This document shows, piece by piece, positions 15,944 through 24,816 of a DNA stretch of 64,000 bases. The position numbers were made by a program, and so were the translations under genes. Position 1 is the stretch's first letter. Each line of letters starts with the position of its first letter. Source of the stretch: Streptomyces sp. TG1A-8 (GTDB lineage: Bacteria; Actinomycetota; Actinomycetes; Streptomycetales; Streptomycetaceae); NCBI RefSeq assembly GCF_030499535.1, contig NZ_JASTLB010000001.1:4030001-4094000 (forward strand). The letters are read 5' to 3'. Below the pieces are notes generated by a model. It ran no database searches and was not told the origin of the DNA. It saw nothing but the letters and a program-made list of their open reading frames with translations.

Positions 15944-17587
15944 TCAGCCCCCGGCGAGCATCTCGTCCGCGTCCACGATCCGGTAGGCGTACCCCTGCTC
16001 GGCCAGGAAGCGCTGGCGGTGGGCGGCGAAGTCCTGGTCGATGGTGTCGCGGGCGACGACGGAGTAGAAGTGCGCCTGGTGGCCGTCTGCCTTCGGACGC
16101 AGCACGCGGCCGAGGCGCTGGGCCTCCTCCTGCCGCGACCCGAACGTGCCCGACACCTGGATGGCGACGGTCGCCTCCGGCAGGTCGATGGAGAAGTTGG
16201 CGACCTTGGAGACCACGAGCACGCTGATCTCGCCCTGCCGGAACGCCTCGAACAGCTTCTCCCGCTGGGCGTTGGACGTCTCCCCCTTGATCACCGGGGC
16301 GTCCAGGTGCTCCCCCAGCTCGTCGAGCTGGTCGATGTACTGGCCGATGACGAGGATCTGCTGCCCGGCGAAGCGGCGCACGATCGCCTCCGTGACCTTC
16401 CGCTTGGTGGCGGTGGTGGCGCAGAAGCGGTACTTCTCCTCGGTCTCGGCGGTGGCGTAGGCGAGGCGCTCGGACTCGGTGAGGTTGACGCGGACCTCGA
16501 CGCAGTCGGCGGGCGCGATGTAGCCCTGCGCCTCGATCTCCTTCCAGGGCGCGTCGAACCGCTTGGGCCCGATGAGGGAGAACACGTCCGACTCGCGGCC
16601 GTCCTCGCGCACCAGGGTGGCGGTGAGCCCGAGCCGCCGCCGCGCCTGCAGGTCGGCGGTGAACTTGAAGACGGGCGCGGGCAGCAGGTGCACCTCGTCG
16701 TAGACGATGAGCCCCCAGTCCCGGGAGTCGAACAGTTCCAGGTGCGGGTAGACGCCCTTCCGCCGGGTGGTCAGCACCTGGTAGGTGGCGATGGTGACCG
16801 GGCGGATCTCCTTCTTGGTGCCGCTGTACTCGCCGACCTCCTCCTCGGTCAGCGAGGTCCGCTTCACCAGCTCGTGCTTCCACTGCCGGGCGGAGACCGT
16901 GTTGGTCACGAGGATGAGCGTGGTCGACTTGGCCTGCGCCATGGACCCGGCGCCGACCAGCGTCTTGCCCGCGCCGCAGGGCAGGACGACCACACCGCTG
17001 CCGCCGTGCCAGAAGTTCTCCACGGCCTGCTGCTGGTACGGGCGCAGCGCCCAGCCGTCCTCCAGCAGTTCGATCGGGTGCGCCTCGCCGTCCACGTAGC
17101 CGGCGAGGTCCTCGGCGGGCCAGCCCAGCTTCAGCAGCGTCTGCTTGATCTGCCCGCGTTCGGAGGGGTGCACGGCGACGGTGTCCGGGTCGATCCGTGC
17201 GCCGACCAGCGGGGCGATCCGCTTGGACTTCAGCACCTCCTCCAGCACGGGCCGGTCGGTGGTGGTGAGGACCAGTCCGTGTGCGGGGTGCTTGCTGAGG
17301 GTCAGGCGCCCGTAGCGGTCCATCGTCTCGGCGATGTCCACGAGCAGCGCGTGCGGCACCGGATAGCGGCTGTACTCCACGAGGGCGTCCACGACCTGTT
17401 CGGCGTCGTGCCCGGCCGCCCGCGCGTTCCACAGGCCGAGCGGGGTGACCCGGTAGGTGTGGATGTGCTCGGGGGCCCGCTCCAGCTCGGCGAAGGGCGC
17501 GATGGCCCGGCGGCAGTCGTCGGCCCGCTCGTGGTCGACTTCCAGGAGGAGCGTCTTGTCGGACTGGACGATCAGCGGACCATTCAC
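15944..17587 (-). CDS. XPB/Ssl2-type DNA repair helicase
   Basis: 547-residue superfamily 2 helicase homologous to eukaryotic and archaeal XPB. Order: N-terminal damage-recognition-like domain (about 1-170), Walker A LPCGAGKTLVGAG (about 205-217), motif II as DEVH (VYDEVHLLPAP), RED-like region LVREDGRESD, and the C-terminal RecA domain with QRLGRVLRPKAD (motif VI). The GTG start at 17587 has AAGGGA about 9 nt upstream and the conserved opening NGPLIVQSDKTLLLEVDH. It likely unwinds DNA at lesions or during transcription-coupled repair. The gene 116 bp upstream on the same strand encodes a protein with an XPB-N-terminal-like domain, suggesting a working pair. Confidence 0.93.
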   Translation of the reverse strand: MNGPLIVQSDKTLLLEVDHERADDCRRAIAPFAELERAPEHIHTYRVTPLGLWNARAAGHDAEQVVDALVEYSRYPVPHALLVDIAETMDRYGRLTLSKHPAHGLVLTTTDRPVLEEVLKSKRIAPLVGARIDPDTVAVHPSERGQIKQTLLKLGWPAEDLAGYVDGEAHPIELLEDGWALRPYQQQAVENFWHGGSGVVVLPCGAGKTLVGAGSMAQAKSTTLILVTNTVSARQWKHELVKRTSLTEEEVGEYSGTKKEIRPVTIATYQVLTTRRKGVYPHLELFDSRDWGLIVYDEVHLLPAPVFKFTADLQARRRLGLTATLVREDGRESDVFSLIGPKRFDAPWKEIEAQGYIAPADCVEVRVNLTESERLAYATAETEEKYRFCATTATKRKVTEAIVRRFAGQQILVIGQYIDQLDELGEHLDAPVIKGETSNAQREKLFEAFRQGEISVLVVSKVANFSIDLPEATVAIQVSGTFGSRQEEAQRLGRVLRPKADGHQAHFYSVVARDTIDQDFAAHRQRFLAEQGYAYRIVDADEMLAGG

Positions 17588-17703
17588 CTGCGTAATCCCT
17601 TCCGCGCGGCCTGACGGCGCGGCTCGACGGCGCGGCTCGACGTCGCGGCCAAATGTCCAGTGTGCCCTACCGCCGCCCGTCGCGGTCCCGGCGGCCGCGG
17701 CGG

Positions 17704-20343
17704 TCACGACCGGTCGTCGGCCAGCTCCGCGACGCCCGTCACCCGGTGCAGCGGGTAGGTGCGCACCTCGTCGGCGGTGTGGTCGTACGCCGTCACGAGG
17801 CCGCCCTCGACGCGGATCGGGGCGATGACGCGCCGACTGGCGGCGCCCTCGGCGTTGACGTAGCCGATCCACAGCGACTCGCCGGTCAGGACGGCGGCCT
17901 GCACGGTGGCGAGGGTCTCGGCGGAGCTGGTGCGCGGCAGCGCGCCACCGCCGTCCGCACCGTCCGTGGTGCCCGCGCCGTCCGTGGTGCCCGCGGGTCG
18001 GCGCGGGGCGGTGGCGGCCAGGTCGCCCGCCCGGATCGCGCGGACCGCCGCCGTGAGGAGGGTGGCGTCGGGCGGCGGCGGACCCTCCGGCACCGGCTCG
18101 GGGGCGGTGCGCGGCGGGGAGCGGTGGGCGTCGGCGCGGCTGATGAGCACCTCGCCCTCGGCGGACTCGGCGGCGGGCGCGTACCCCATCGCACGCAGGC
18201 CCTCCAGCAGGGTGCCCGGGTCCGACTGGGCCGCGAGCACGGTCGGGGCGAGGCGGCGCAGGCGCAGGGCGGCGGCCCGTCTGTCCGCGAGGATTTCGTT
18301 GAGCAGCGCGTCGTCGTCGCAGCGGACGTACGCCGAGGCCGCGCCGACCCGCAGGTGGCCGTGGCGGCGGGCCACGTCGTCGATCAGGTAGGCCAGCGGC
18401 TGCGGGACCGGGGTGCGGGAGTGCGTGGCGAGGAAGGCGTGCAGTTCGGCGGCGGTCCGGCCGGCGTCCAGGGCCCGGCGGACCGAGGCCGGGGTGAAGC
18501 GGTAGACGGTCGCGCCGCCCTTGGACTCGACGTCCGCGAGGACCCCGAGCACGGCGGCGAGCGGGCGCACCAGCGGACCGGGCGCCACCGCCGTCAGGTC
18601 CGCCTGGAGCAGCACGTGGTCCAGCGGCTCGGGCAGCAGCGGTGCGAGCAGCCGGGCGGCGGCACCGGCGGCGGCGGCCTGCTCGGCGGGGGCGAGGGGG
18701 CCGGGGGGTCCGGGGGGAGGGGCCGCACGGTGATGGTGCACGGGCAGCTTGTCACCGGGACCGGAGGACCCCTGCGCGGAGCCGGGGCCGGCGGAACCCG
18801 CGGAGCCGGAACCGGAGTCGGCACCGGCGGGAGCGGCGGCGGCCGGGACGCCCAGCAGGGCGCGGCCGTGGGCCGACAGGGCTCCCCGGCCGGTGATGCC
18901 GAGCAGTTCCGCCTCCGACAGGGTCCAGCGGGCGATCCGCGTGCGCAGGTCCTCGTCGCCGTCGCGGTCACCGCCCCGCTGCGGCCCCCGCAGCGGCCGC
19001 TCCCAGCGCAGCCGGGCCAGCACCGACTCCGCCGTCGGCGCGGCGCCCGTCGGCAGCCCGGCCAGCAGGGCCAGCACCCGGTGCCGCACCTCGGGCGCGG
19101 CGGACCGGTCGAGCCCGGGGCCCAGCGCGGCCAGCGTCCGGTCCTTCGCGTCCCGCCCGCCGACCAGCCCCGCCGTGCGGGTGGCCGTCAGCCACGTGCG
19201 CGCGAGGTGGGACCAGCGCTCGGCGGCGGGCCGCTCCAGCCACTCGTCGTAGGCGGGAGTGGCCGCGTACCGCTCCTCGGCCTCGCCGTCGGAGGCGAGC
19301 AGCCCGGCCGTGTGGGCCAGTTCGGCCCAGAAGGCGGCGACCGGTTCGGACACGTCCAGGGCGGCGGCGGTGCGCTTCAGGTCCCGCACGCTGAGCCCGC
19401 CCGCCCGCAGCACCGGGGGCCCGCCCGCGTCCCAGCCCTTCAGCAGTTCCTCGACGGTGGCCAGCGCGGTGTACGCCTGTCCGGCCGCCGTCGCGTCCAC
19501 GACCTGCGGCGCGTGGACCGCGGCCGGCTCGACGGCGGGCGGCAGCGGTTCGGGCGTGCGGTGCGCGCGGCCCCCGCGCAGGTGCAGGGCGACCTCGCGG
19601 GGCAGCACGACCGTGCCGGGCGCGGTCGGCAGCAGCAGGCCGCGGTCGAGCAGCCAGCGCAGGTGGGCGGCCGGGTCGGCGGTGACCTGCCCGTACGGCG
19701 GCCCCCACACCAGCCGGTTCAGCACCTCGCGGGAGGCCTCCGGGGCGCCGGCGAGCAGCGCGGCCATCTTCTTGCGGGCACCGAACAGCCCGGTCAGCGC
19801 GGCCACGGCGGAGACCGGGTCGTGGGTCGAGGGCAGTCCGGCGGCGGTGACGATCTCCTGGATCCGCCCCGGCGACATGCCCGAGGCGGCCTCCTGCACG
19901 CTCGGCCCGAGCCCCGTCGGGGAGGGGTGCTGCGCGGACGGCGCGAGCAGCTCGCGCGCGGTGCGCACCAGGCGCAGCCGGTCGTCGCCGCCCCACACCA
20001 GGGCCTGTTCGCGCAGTGTGCCGACGGCGCGGGGCAGTGCGCCGGCGACGGTCTCGTCCCCGGCGTCGCCCGCCACCAGGGCGAGCAGCGCGGCGTACGG
20101 CGCCGGGTCGGGGGCCACGGCCAGCGCCTGCGCGGTCTGCAGCGCGAACCGGTCGAGGCGTTCCAGCGCCCGCAGCACCGAGGCGCGGGTGGCGGCCCGG
20201 GCGGCCAGTTCGGTGAGGTCGCCGGGGACGGGCGTGACGAGGTCCGGCCGGCTGCGCAGCAGTGCGGCCAGGGAGGCGTCGTCCCTGGCGCGGAGTGCCT
20301 CCGCGAGGGACCGGGGGGCCGCCGGTTTCTCCTCGGTGCTCAT
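17704..20343 (-). CDS. Large helicase-associated protein with XPB/Ssl2-like N-terminal domain
   Basis: 879 residues without helicase motifs. The central part (about 450-720) resembles the stand-alone XPB/Ssl2-like N-terminal domain (helicase_C_3 family): LLQADLTAVAPGPLVRPL and YRFTPASVRRALDAG are recognisable. The C-terminal 80 residues (LWIGYVNAEGAASRRVIAPI and YPLHRVTGVAEL) resemble a WYL-type beta barrel that may bind nucleic acid or ligand. The N-terminal half is Ala/Leu-rich winged-helix-like sequence. A Gly/Ser/Pro linker lies around residues 545-590. ATG 20343 has -10 TACCGT (20351-20356) 7 nt upstream, so it is probably leaderless. It is upstream of and co-directional with XPB. Confidence 0.85.
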   Translation of the reverse strand: MSTEEKPAAPRSLAEALRARDDASLAALLRSRPDLVTPVPGDLTELAARAATRASVLRALERLDRFALQTAQALAVAPDPAPYAALLALVAGDAGDETVAGALPRAVGTLREQALVWGGDDRLRLVRTARELLAPSAQHPSPTGLGPSVQEAASGMSPGRIQEIVTAAGLPSTHDPVSAVAALTGLFGARKKMAALLAGAPEASREVLNRLVWGPPYGQVTADPAAHLRWLLDRGLLLPTAPGTVVLPREVALHLRGGRAHRTPEPLPPAVEPAAVHAPQVVDATAAGQAYTALATVEELLKGWDAGGPPVLRAGGLSVRDLKRTAAALDVSEPVAAFWAELAHTAGLLASDGEAEERYAATPAYDEWLERPAAERWSHLARTWLTATRTAGLVGGRDAKDRTLAALGPGLDRSAAPEVRHRVLALLAGLPTGAAPTAESVLARLRWERPLRGPQRGGDRDGDEDLRTRIARWTLSEAELLGITGRGALSAHGRALLGVPAAAAPAGADSGSGSAGSAGPGSAQGSSGPGDKLPVHHHRAAPPPGPPGPLAPAEQAAAAGAAARLLAPLLPEPLDHVLLQADLTAVAPGPLVRPLAAVLGVLADVESKGGATVYRFTPASVRRALDAGRTAAELHAFLATHSRTPVPQPLAYLIDDVARRHGHLRVGAASAYVRCDDDALLNEILADRRAAALRLRRLAPTVLAAQSDPGTLLEGLRAMGYAPAAESAEGEVLISRADAHRSPPRTAPEPVPEGPPPPDATLLTAAVRAIRAGDLAATAPRRPAGTTDGAGTTDGADGGGALPRTSSAETLATVQAAVLTGESLWIGYVNAEGAASRRVIAPIRVEGGLVTAYDHTADEVRTYPLHRVTGVAELADDRS

Positions 20344-20515
20344 CCGGTTCACGGTACCGGGTGCCGGTGACGGCGGGGCCGCGCGTCCCGGCCCGCCCCT
20401 CCCGCGCGGGCGCCGGCCGGGGCGGATGGGGCCCCGCGGCGGCTGCGGCGGAGGCCGTCGGGGAAGAGGGGGTATTTTCCTCAGGGATGTCATCGCCGTA
20501 GCCCCGGAGGGGTCC

Positions 20516-21661
20516 GTGGGGATCGAGAGCGACCAGGTCGTCTACGAGTATCTGAGCCGCGTCGGGGACGTGGCGCACCAGCGGCAGCTGCCGTCGGCCG
20601 CGCGCATGCGGCTGGTGTCGCAGTTGCGCGACGACATCGACCGGGCCCGGGCGAAGGCGGCGGTGGACAGCCCCGTGGCCGTCCGCCGCATCCTGGACCG
20701 GCTGGGTACGCCGGACGAGGTGGTCGAGGCGGCGGGTGCCGTCCCGGGTGCCGTGCGGGCGCCCGAGCCGCCGCCCGCCTCCGTGCCCGTCCAGCGGGAG
20801 CCGCGGGCCGGTGCCCGGCCCGGCGCGGAGGCGGAGGCGGAGGCGGAGGCGGAGGCGGACGGGCAGTCCGGCGCGGAGACGCAGGCGCGGGCGCCGGAGC
20901 GGCCGAGGGGCCTGCGCCGGGTCGTGCCGCGCCCGCGTCCCGCGGCGCGGCCGCAGGCGTCCGCCCCGCACGAGGAGCCCTCCCCGCCGCACCTCGCCGC
21001 CGCGCACGAGCTCGGGGACGGGGTCGAGCCGCCCGACTGGTGGCGGGTGGAGAGCGGCCCGTTCGGGGCGGTGGCCGACGACGCCGTACCGGGTTTCGTG
21101 GGCGGCGTGGAGGTCCCCGAGATGCTCAGGCGCCCCCCGAAGGAGGAGCCCGCGCCGCAGACACCCCCGGAGCCGGACCCGGCCCCCGCCGCCCCGGCCC
21201 CCGCCGTGCCGCCCCCCGCCCCCCTGCGCCGCCTGTTCTCCCGCCGCGCCCCGGCGCCCGCCCCGGCGTCCCCCGCCCCGGCCGCCCCGGCGTCCCGCAC
21301 CGCCCGCCGCCTGCTCCCCGCCGCCGGCTGGACCAACCCCCTGTTGCTGCTGGCCGCCGCCGCGCTGGTCGCGGGTGCCGTGCTCGGCAACTGGTTCGCG
21401 CTGCTCCTGGGCTGGGCCGTCGCCTACGGTTCCCGGCGCCTGACCCCCGCGGAGACCAAGTGGGCGGTGCTCGGCGTACCCGGTCTCGCGCTCGCGGCCG
21501 GCGTGACCTGGCTGTGGGGACGGCAGGACGGCCGCTGGGGCACCCCCGTCGCCCAGGGCCACATGGACGACGCCGTCGCCGGGACCTGGCCCTGGGTGGT
21601 CCGGGGCGCGGCCGTGGCCTCGGCGCTCTACCTGGTGTGGCGCTCCCAGCGCGGGCGTTAG
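20516..21661 (+). CDS. HAAS-like signalling domain protein with proline-rich linker and membrane tail
   Basis: 381 residues. The N-terminal 75 residues (YEYLSRVGDVAHQRQLPSAA, then LRDDIDRARAK and LDRLGTPDEVVEAAG) resemble the HAAS/DUF1700 domain found in membrane regulators. A long low-complexity Pro/Ala/Glu linker follows (about 80-275), including a (Glu-Ala)5 run encoded by a hexamer repeat. Three or four membrane helices end the protein (for example NPLLLLAAAALVAGAVLG). GTG 20516 has GGAGG 5 nt upstream; a long upstream extension in the same frame is antisense to the neighbouring gene and rejected. Function unknown; it may sense or anchor at the membrane. Confidence 0.8.
   Translation: MGIESDQVVYEYLSRVGDVAHQRQLPSAARMRLVSQLRDDIDRARAKAAVDSPVAVRRILDRLGTPDEVVEAAGAVPGAVRAPEPPPASVPVQREPRAGARPGAEAEAEAEAEADGQSGAETQARAPERPRGLRRVVPRPRPAARPQASAPHEEPSPPHLAAAHELGDGVEPPDWWRVESGPFGAVADDAVPGFVGGVEVPEMLRRPPKEEPAPQTPPEPDPAPAAPAPAVPPPAPLRRLFSRRAPAPAPASPAPAAPASRTARRLLPAAGWTNPLLLLAAAALVAGAVLGNWFALLLGWAVAYGSRRLTPAETKWAVLGVPGLALAAGVTWLWGRQDGRWGTPVAQGHMDDAVAGTWPWVVRGAAVASALYLVWRSQRGR
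20825..20859 (+). repeat. Hexanucleotide tandem repeat inside a coding region
   Basis: GCGGAG is repeated nearly six times in tandem and encodes alternating Glu-Ala residues in the linker of the membrane protein. In-frame hexamer slippage would change linker length without frameshift. Confidence 0.8.
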
Positions 21662-21776
21662 CCCGCGGTCCCCTCGCACCGGTGCTCCCGGCCCCGGCGC
21701 GGGGGCCCGCCCCGGGGGCCCCGCCGTTCCGGGCGGCCCGCCCGGGAGCCGTCCGGTCACCCGGCACAATGACCGC

Positions 21777-22436
21777 ATGACCCCGCACCCCGCGCCCGCC
21801 GGAAGTCCCGTGCTCACCGTCGGCTTCGACCTCGACATGACCCTCATCGACTCCCGCCCGGGCATCCGTGCCTGCTACCTGGCGCTGGCGGAGCGGACGG
21901 GGACGTACATCGACGCCGACCTCGCGGTGACCCGGCTCGGCCCGCCCCTCGCGGACGAGCTGGTCAACTGGTTCCCCGCCGAGCGGGTGCCCGCGGTGGC
22001 GGACCTGTACCGGGAGATGTACCCGTCGTACGCGGTGGCCGCGACGCCCGCCATGGCCGGGGCGCGGGAGTCGCTGGAGGCGGTGCGGGCGGCCGGCGGG
22101 CGGACGATGGTGGTCACGGCGAAGTACGAGCCGAACGCCAAGCTGCACCTGGCCCACCTCGGCCTGGAGCCCGACGTGGTGGTGGGCGGCCTGTGGGCCG
22201 AGCAGAAGGCGGAGGCGCTGCGCGAGCACGGCGCGGGCGTGTACGTCGGCGACCACGTCGGGGACGTGCGCGGCGCCCGTACGGCGGGCGCGCTGTCGGT
22301 GGCCGTGGCCACCGGGCCGTGCGACGCCGGCGAACTGCGCGCCGCGGGAGCGGACGTCGTCCTGGACGACCTGTCCGCCTTCCCGGGCTGGCTCGCCGGC
22401 TACCGCGGCGCGCCCGGCGCGGCCCCGCGCGCCTGA
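21777..22436 (+). CDS. HAD-superfamily hydrolase (phosphoglycolate phosphatase-like)
   Basis: 219 residues. Motif I is FDLDMTLIDS (about 17-26) with the catalytic Asp pair, motif II VVTAKYE (Thr/Ser position), and motif IV GDHVGDVRGARTAG with the metal-binding aspartates. The cap is of the small helical (C1) kind. The substrate is unknown; the resemblance is to Gph/PpaX-type phosphatases. CACAAT (21765-21770) stands 6 nt before the ATG, so the mRNA is likely leaderless. Its 3' end overlaps the convergent membrane protein gene by 37 bp (22400-22436). Confidence 0.88.
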   Translation: MTPHPAPAGSPVLTVGFDLDMTLIDSRPGIRACYLALAERTGTYIDADLAVTRLGPPLADELVNWFPAERVPAVADLYREMYPSYAVAATPAMAGARESLEAVRAAGGRTMVVTAKYEPNAKLHLAHLGLEPDVVVGGLWAEQKAEALREHGAGVYVGDHVGDVRGARTAGALSVAVATGPCDAGELRAAGADVVLDDLSAFPGWLAGYRGAPGAAPRA

Positions 22437-22663
22437 CGCCGCCCGGCCGCGATCGAACGCAGCACGCCCGCGCCGGCGACCAGGAACCCGACGGCCATGA
22501 GCATGCTCAGCCCGAACATGTACGTCGGGAAGGGCTTCGCCCCCAGGAGCAGCGGGGCCACCGTGACGAGGGTGGCCACGGCTCCGATGAAGAACACCAC
22601 GGCACCGGTCCGGATCAGCCGGTCGCCGGGCCCGGCGGAATTCGTTTGGGTTTTGTCACGCAC
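22400..22663 (-). CDS. Small two-helix membrane protein
   Basis: 87 residues with two predicted membrane helices: TGAVVFFIGAVATLVTVAPL (about 19-38) and MFGLSMLMAVGFLVAGAGVL (about 49-68), then a basic tail. No domain recognised; such proteins are common and conserved in Streptomyces. GTG 22663 stands 6 nt after TACCCT (22670-22675), a good leaderless arrangement with no Shine-Dalgarno sequence. The last 37 bp are antisense to the end of the HAD gene, so the two 3' ends overlap on opposite strands. Confidence 0.78.
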   Translation of the reverse strand: MRDKTQTNSAGPGDRLIRTGAVVFFIGAVATLVTVAPLLLGAKPFPTYMFGLSMLMAVGFLVAGAGVLRSIAAGRRQARGAAPGAPR

Positions 22664-22827
22664 CGGACCAGGGTAGTTCCCAGCGCGGGGGAACGACCGA
22701 GGGGCGTCTTGTCACCCGCCCGCAGACCACTAGCCTGGGGAGCGGCGGGTCGAGGACGGCCCGCTCCAGTGCTATCCAGAGCCGTTTCCGAAGCGGTTTT
22801 CCGACGAGTACGAGGACGAGGACAGAC

Positions 22828-23211
22828 GTGCCTACCGGCAAGGTCAAGTGGTTCAACAGCGAGAAGGGCTTCGGCTTCCTCTCCCGCGACGACGGCGGTG
22901 ACGTCTTCGTGCACTCCTCGGTTCTCCCCGCCGGAGTCGATGTGCTCAAACCGGGACAGCGCGTGGAGTTCGGCGTCGTCGCCGGTCAGCGCGGTGACCA
23001 GGCGCTGTCGGTGACCGTGCTCGACCCGACGCCGTCGGTCGCGGCGGCCACCCGCAGGAAGCCGGACGAGCTGGCCTCGATCGTCCAGGACCTGACGACC
23101 CTCCTCGAGAACATCACGCCGATGCTGGAGAAGGGCCGCTACCCGGAGAAGGCCTCGGGCAAGAAGATCGCCGGGCTGCTGCGCGCGGTCGCCGACCAGT
23201 TGGACGTCTGA
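22828..23211 (+). CDS. Cold-shock-domain protein with C-terminal extension
   Basis: 127 residues. Residues 1-66 form a cold-shock OB fold (GKVKWFNSEKGFGFLS and DVFVHSSVLP). The remaining 60 residues are an Ala/Lys/Leu-rich extension (RRKPDELASIVQDLTTLLEN onward) that looks like two helices and is absent from CspA proteins. Such extended proteins form a separate actinobacterial branch. The start is GTG 22828 with GAGGACGAGGA upstream. It ends 2 bp before the convergent mqnD stop, with no terminator between. The extension may mediate oligomerisation or partner binding; that is inferred from its helical look only. Confidence 0.9.
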   Translation: MPTGKVKWFNSEKGFGFLSRDDGGDVFVHSSVLPAGVDVLKPGQRVEFGVVAGQRGDQALSVTVLDPTPSVAAATRRKPDELASIVQDLTTLLENITPMLEKGRYPEKASGKKIAGLLRAVADQLDV

Positions 23212-23213
23212 CC

Positions 23214-24077
23214 TCAGGGGAAGTCCAGCGCGCCCGCGCCGAGGGGCGGCACCAGCCCCTCGGCCGCGGCCCGGGTGAGCAGGCCGCGGACCGCCGCGTA
23301 GCCGTCCTCGCCGAGGTCGGCGGTGAACTCGTTGACGTACAGGCCGATGTGCTGGTCGGCGACGGCCGGGTCCATCTCCTGGGCGTGCTCCATGACGTAC
23401 GGCCGGGAGGCCTCCGGGTCGTCCCAGGCGGCCCGGACGGAGGCGCGCACACCGTCCGCGAGCCGGCGCAGCGCGTCGGCGCCCAGCGACCGCCTGGCGA
23501 TGATCGCGCCGAGCGGGATCGGCAGCCCGGTGGTGCGCTCCCAGTGCTCGCCCATGTCGGCGAGCTTGTGCAGCCCGTAGTTCTGGTAGGTGAAGCGCGC
23601 CTCGTGGATGACGAGTCCGGCGTCCACCTTGCCGTCCCGCACGGCCGGCATGATCTCGTGGAACGGCATGACGACGATCTCGCCGACCCCGCCGGGCAGG
23701 GTGTCCGCCGCCCACAGCCGGAACAGCAGGTAGGCGGTCGACCTCTCGCTGGGCACCGCCACCGTGGCGCCCGTCAGGTCGGCCCCCGCCTCCCGCGTGA
23801 GCACCAGCGGCCCGCAGCCGCGCCCCAGCGCGCCGCCGCACGGCAGCAGCGCGTAGGCGCCGAGGACGTACGGCAGGACGGCGTACGACACCTTCAGCAC
23901 GTCGAACTCGCCGCGCTCGGCCATGCCGTTGGTGATGTCGATGTCCGCGAAGGTCACGTCCAGCGCGGGCGCGCCGGCGACGCGGCCGTGGGCGAGGGCG
24001 TCGAAGACGAACGTGTCGTTGGGGCAGGGCGAGTACGCGATCCGCAACGGCTGCTCACCGGTGGTGCTGGTGCTCAT
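23214..24077 (-). CDS. mqnD: 1,4-dihydroxy-6-naphthoate synthase (futalosine menaquinone pathway)
   Basis: 287-residue MqnD, a periplasmic-binding-protein-like fold acting in the cytoplasm to convert cyclic dehypoxanthine futalosine to 1,4-dihydroxy-6-naphthoate. Conserved strings: LRIAYSPCPNDTFVFDAL (about 11-28), DITNGMAERGEFDVLKVSY, and DAGLVIHEARFTYQ with the catalytic-type His. Length is normal and there is no signal peptide. Its start overlaps the end of mqnB by 23 nt (24055-24077), so the two are translationally coupled. Streptomyces makes menaquinone only by this route, and mqnA and mqnC are elsewhere on the chromosome. Confidence 0.95.
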   Translation of the reverse strand: MSTSTTGEQPLRIAYSPCPNDTFVFDALAHGRVAGAPALDVTFADIDITNGMAERGEFDVLKVSYAVLPYVLGAYALLPCGGALGRGCGPLVLTREAGADLTGATVAVPSERSTAYLLFRLWAADTLPGGVGEIVVMPFHEIMPAVRDGKVDAGLVIHEARFTYQNYGLHKLADMGEHWERTTGLPIPLGAIIARRSLGADALRRLADGVRASVRAAWDDPEASRPYVMEHAQEMDPAVADQHIGLYVNEFTADLGEDGYAAVRGLLTRAAAEGLVPPLGAGALDFP

Positions 24078-24816
24078 GAGGACTCCAACTCTCCAATACG
24101 GGCGCGAGCTTCCCGAAGCCGTCGGTCAGCGCCGCGAGGGCGTCGCCGATGCGCCAGGCGGCGCGGTCGCGCGGGCCGACCGGGTTGGACACCGCGCGGA
24201 TCTCCAGCACGGGCACCCCGTGCGCGGCGGCGGCCTCGGCGACCCCGAACCCCTCCATGCCCTCGGCGAGGGCCTCGGGGTGGCGGGCGCGCAGTGCGGC
24301 GGCGCGGACGGCGGTGCCGGTCACGGTGGAGACGGTCAGGACGGTGCCGGGGCGGGCGCCGGTGGTCTCGGCCACGGCCCGCACGAGTGCGGCCGGGGGC
24401 CGGTGGGTGATGGTCCCGAACCCGAGTTCGGTGACCGGGAGGAAGCCGTCGGCGGTCTCGGCGCCCAGGTCGGCGGCGGTGATGGCGTCGGCGACGACGA
24501 GCGAGCCGAGCGGCGCCTCGGGCGGGAAGCCACCGCCGATCCCGGCCGAGACGACCAGGTCGTACGGGGTGCCGGCGAGGGCGGCGGCGGTGAGCGCGGT
24601 GGCGGTGGAGGCGGCGGCCATGGCCGGGCCGACACCGGCGGCCAGCAGGTCGTACCCGCCGGCGGAGCGCACCGGTGCCGCCCCCGGCAGCCGTCTCTCC
24701 CCGCCCGCGCCCGGGAAGGCCCGTGCCACCGCGTCCCGTTCGGCGGGGACCGCGGTGGCCACGAGGACACGCGGGGCGGACGTGGTCAGGAGGCCTTCTT
24801 CAGCTTGAACGTCCAC
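24055..24816 (-). CDS. mqnB: Futalosine hydrolase
   Basis: 253-residue nucleoside phosphorylase-fold hydrolase that removes hypoxanthine from futalosine. Family strings: VSAGIGGGFPPEAPLGSLVV and EGMEGFGVAEAAAAHGVPVL (the purine-binding MEG motif), then EIRAVSNPVG. The GTG at 24816 is used; it lies inside the end of the upstream lipoprotein gene (31-nt overlap) with AAGGG close by. An internal GTG nearer the family N-terminus (VLVATAVPAERD) is possible, so the first 20 residues are uncertain. mqnB-mqnD form a coupled pair. Confidence 0.93.
   Translation of the reverse strand: MDVQAEEGLLTTSAPRVLVATAVPAERDAVARAFPGAGGERRLPGAAPVRSAGGYDLLAAGVGPAMAAASTATALTAAALAGTPYDLVVSAGIGGGFPPEAPLGSLVVADAITAADLGAETADGFLPVTELGFGTITHRPPAALVRAVAETTGARPGTVLTVSTVTGTAVRAAALRARHPEALAEGMEGFGVAEAAAAHGVPVLEIRAVSNPVGPRDRAAWRIGDALAALTDGFGKLAPVLESWSPHEHQHHR

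Noticed and set aside
17653..20370. A 905-codon plus-strand frame opposite the helicase-associated gene
   Set aside because: Low-complexity Gly/Arg/Gln translation with no domain; the minus strand shows recognisable XPB-N-terminal-like and WYL-like sequence.
19259..20515. In-frame upstream extension of the HAAS-like membrane protein gene
   Set aside because: The extension is antisense to the helicase-associated gene and has no similarity; the GTG at 20516 has a good ribosome site.
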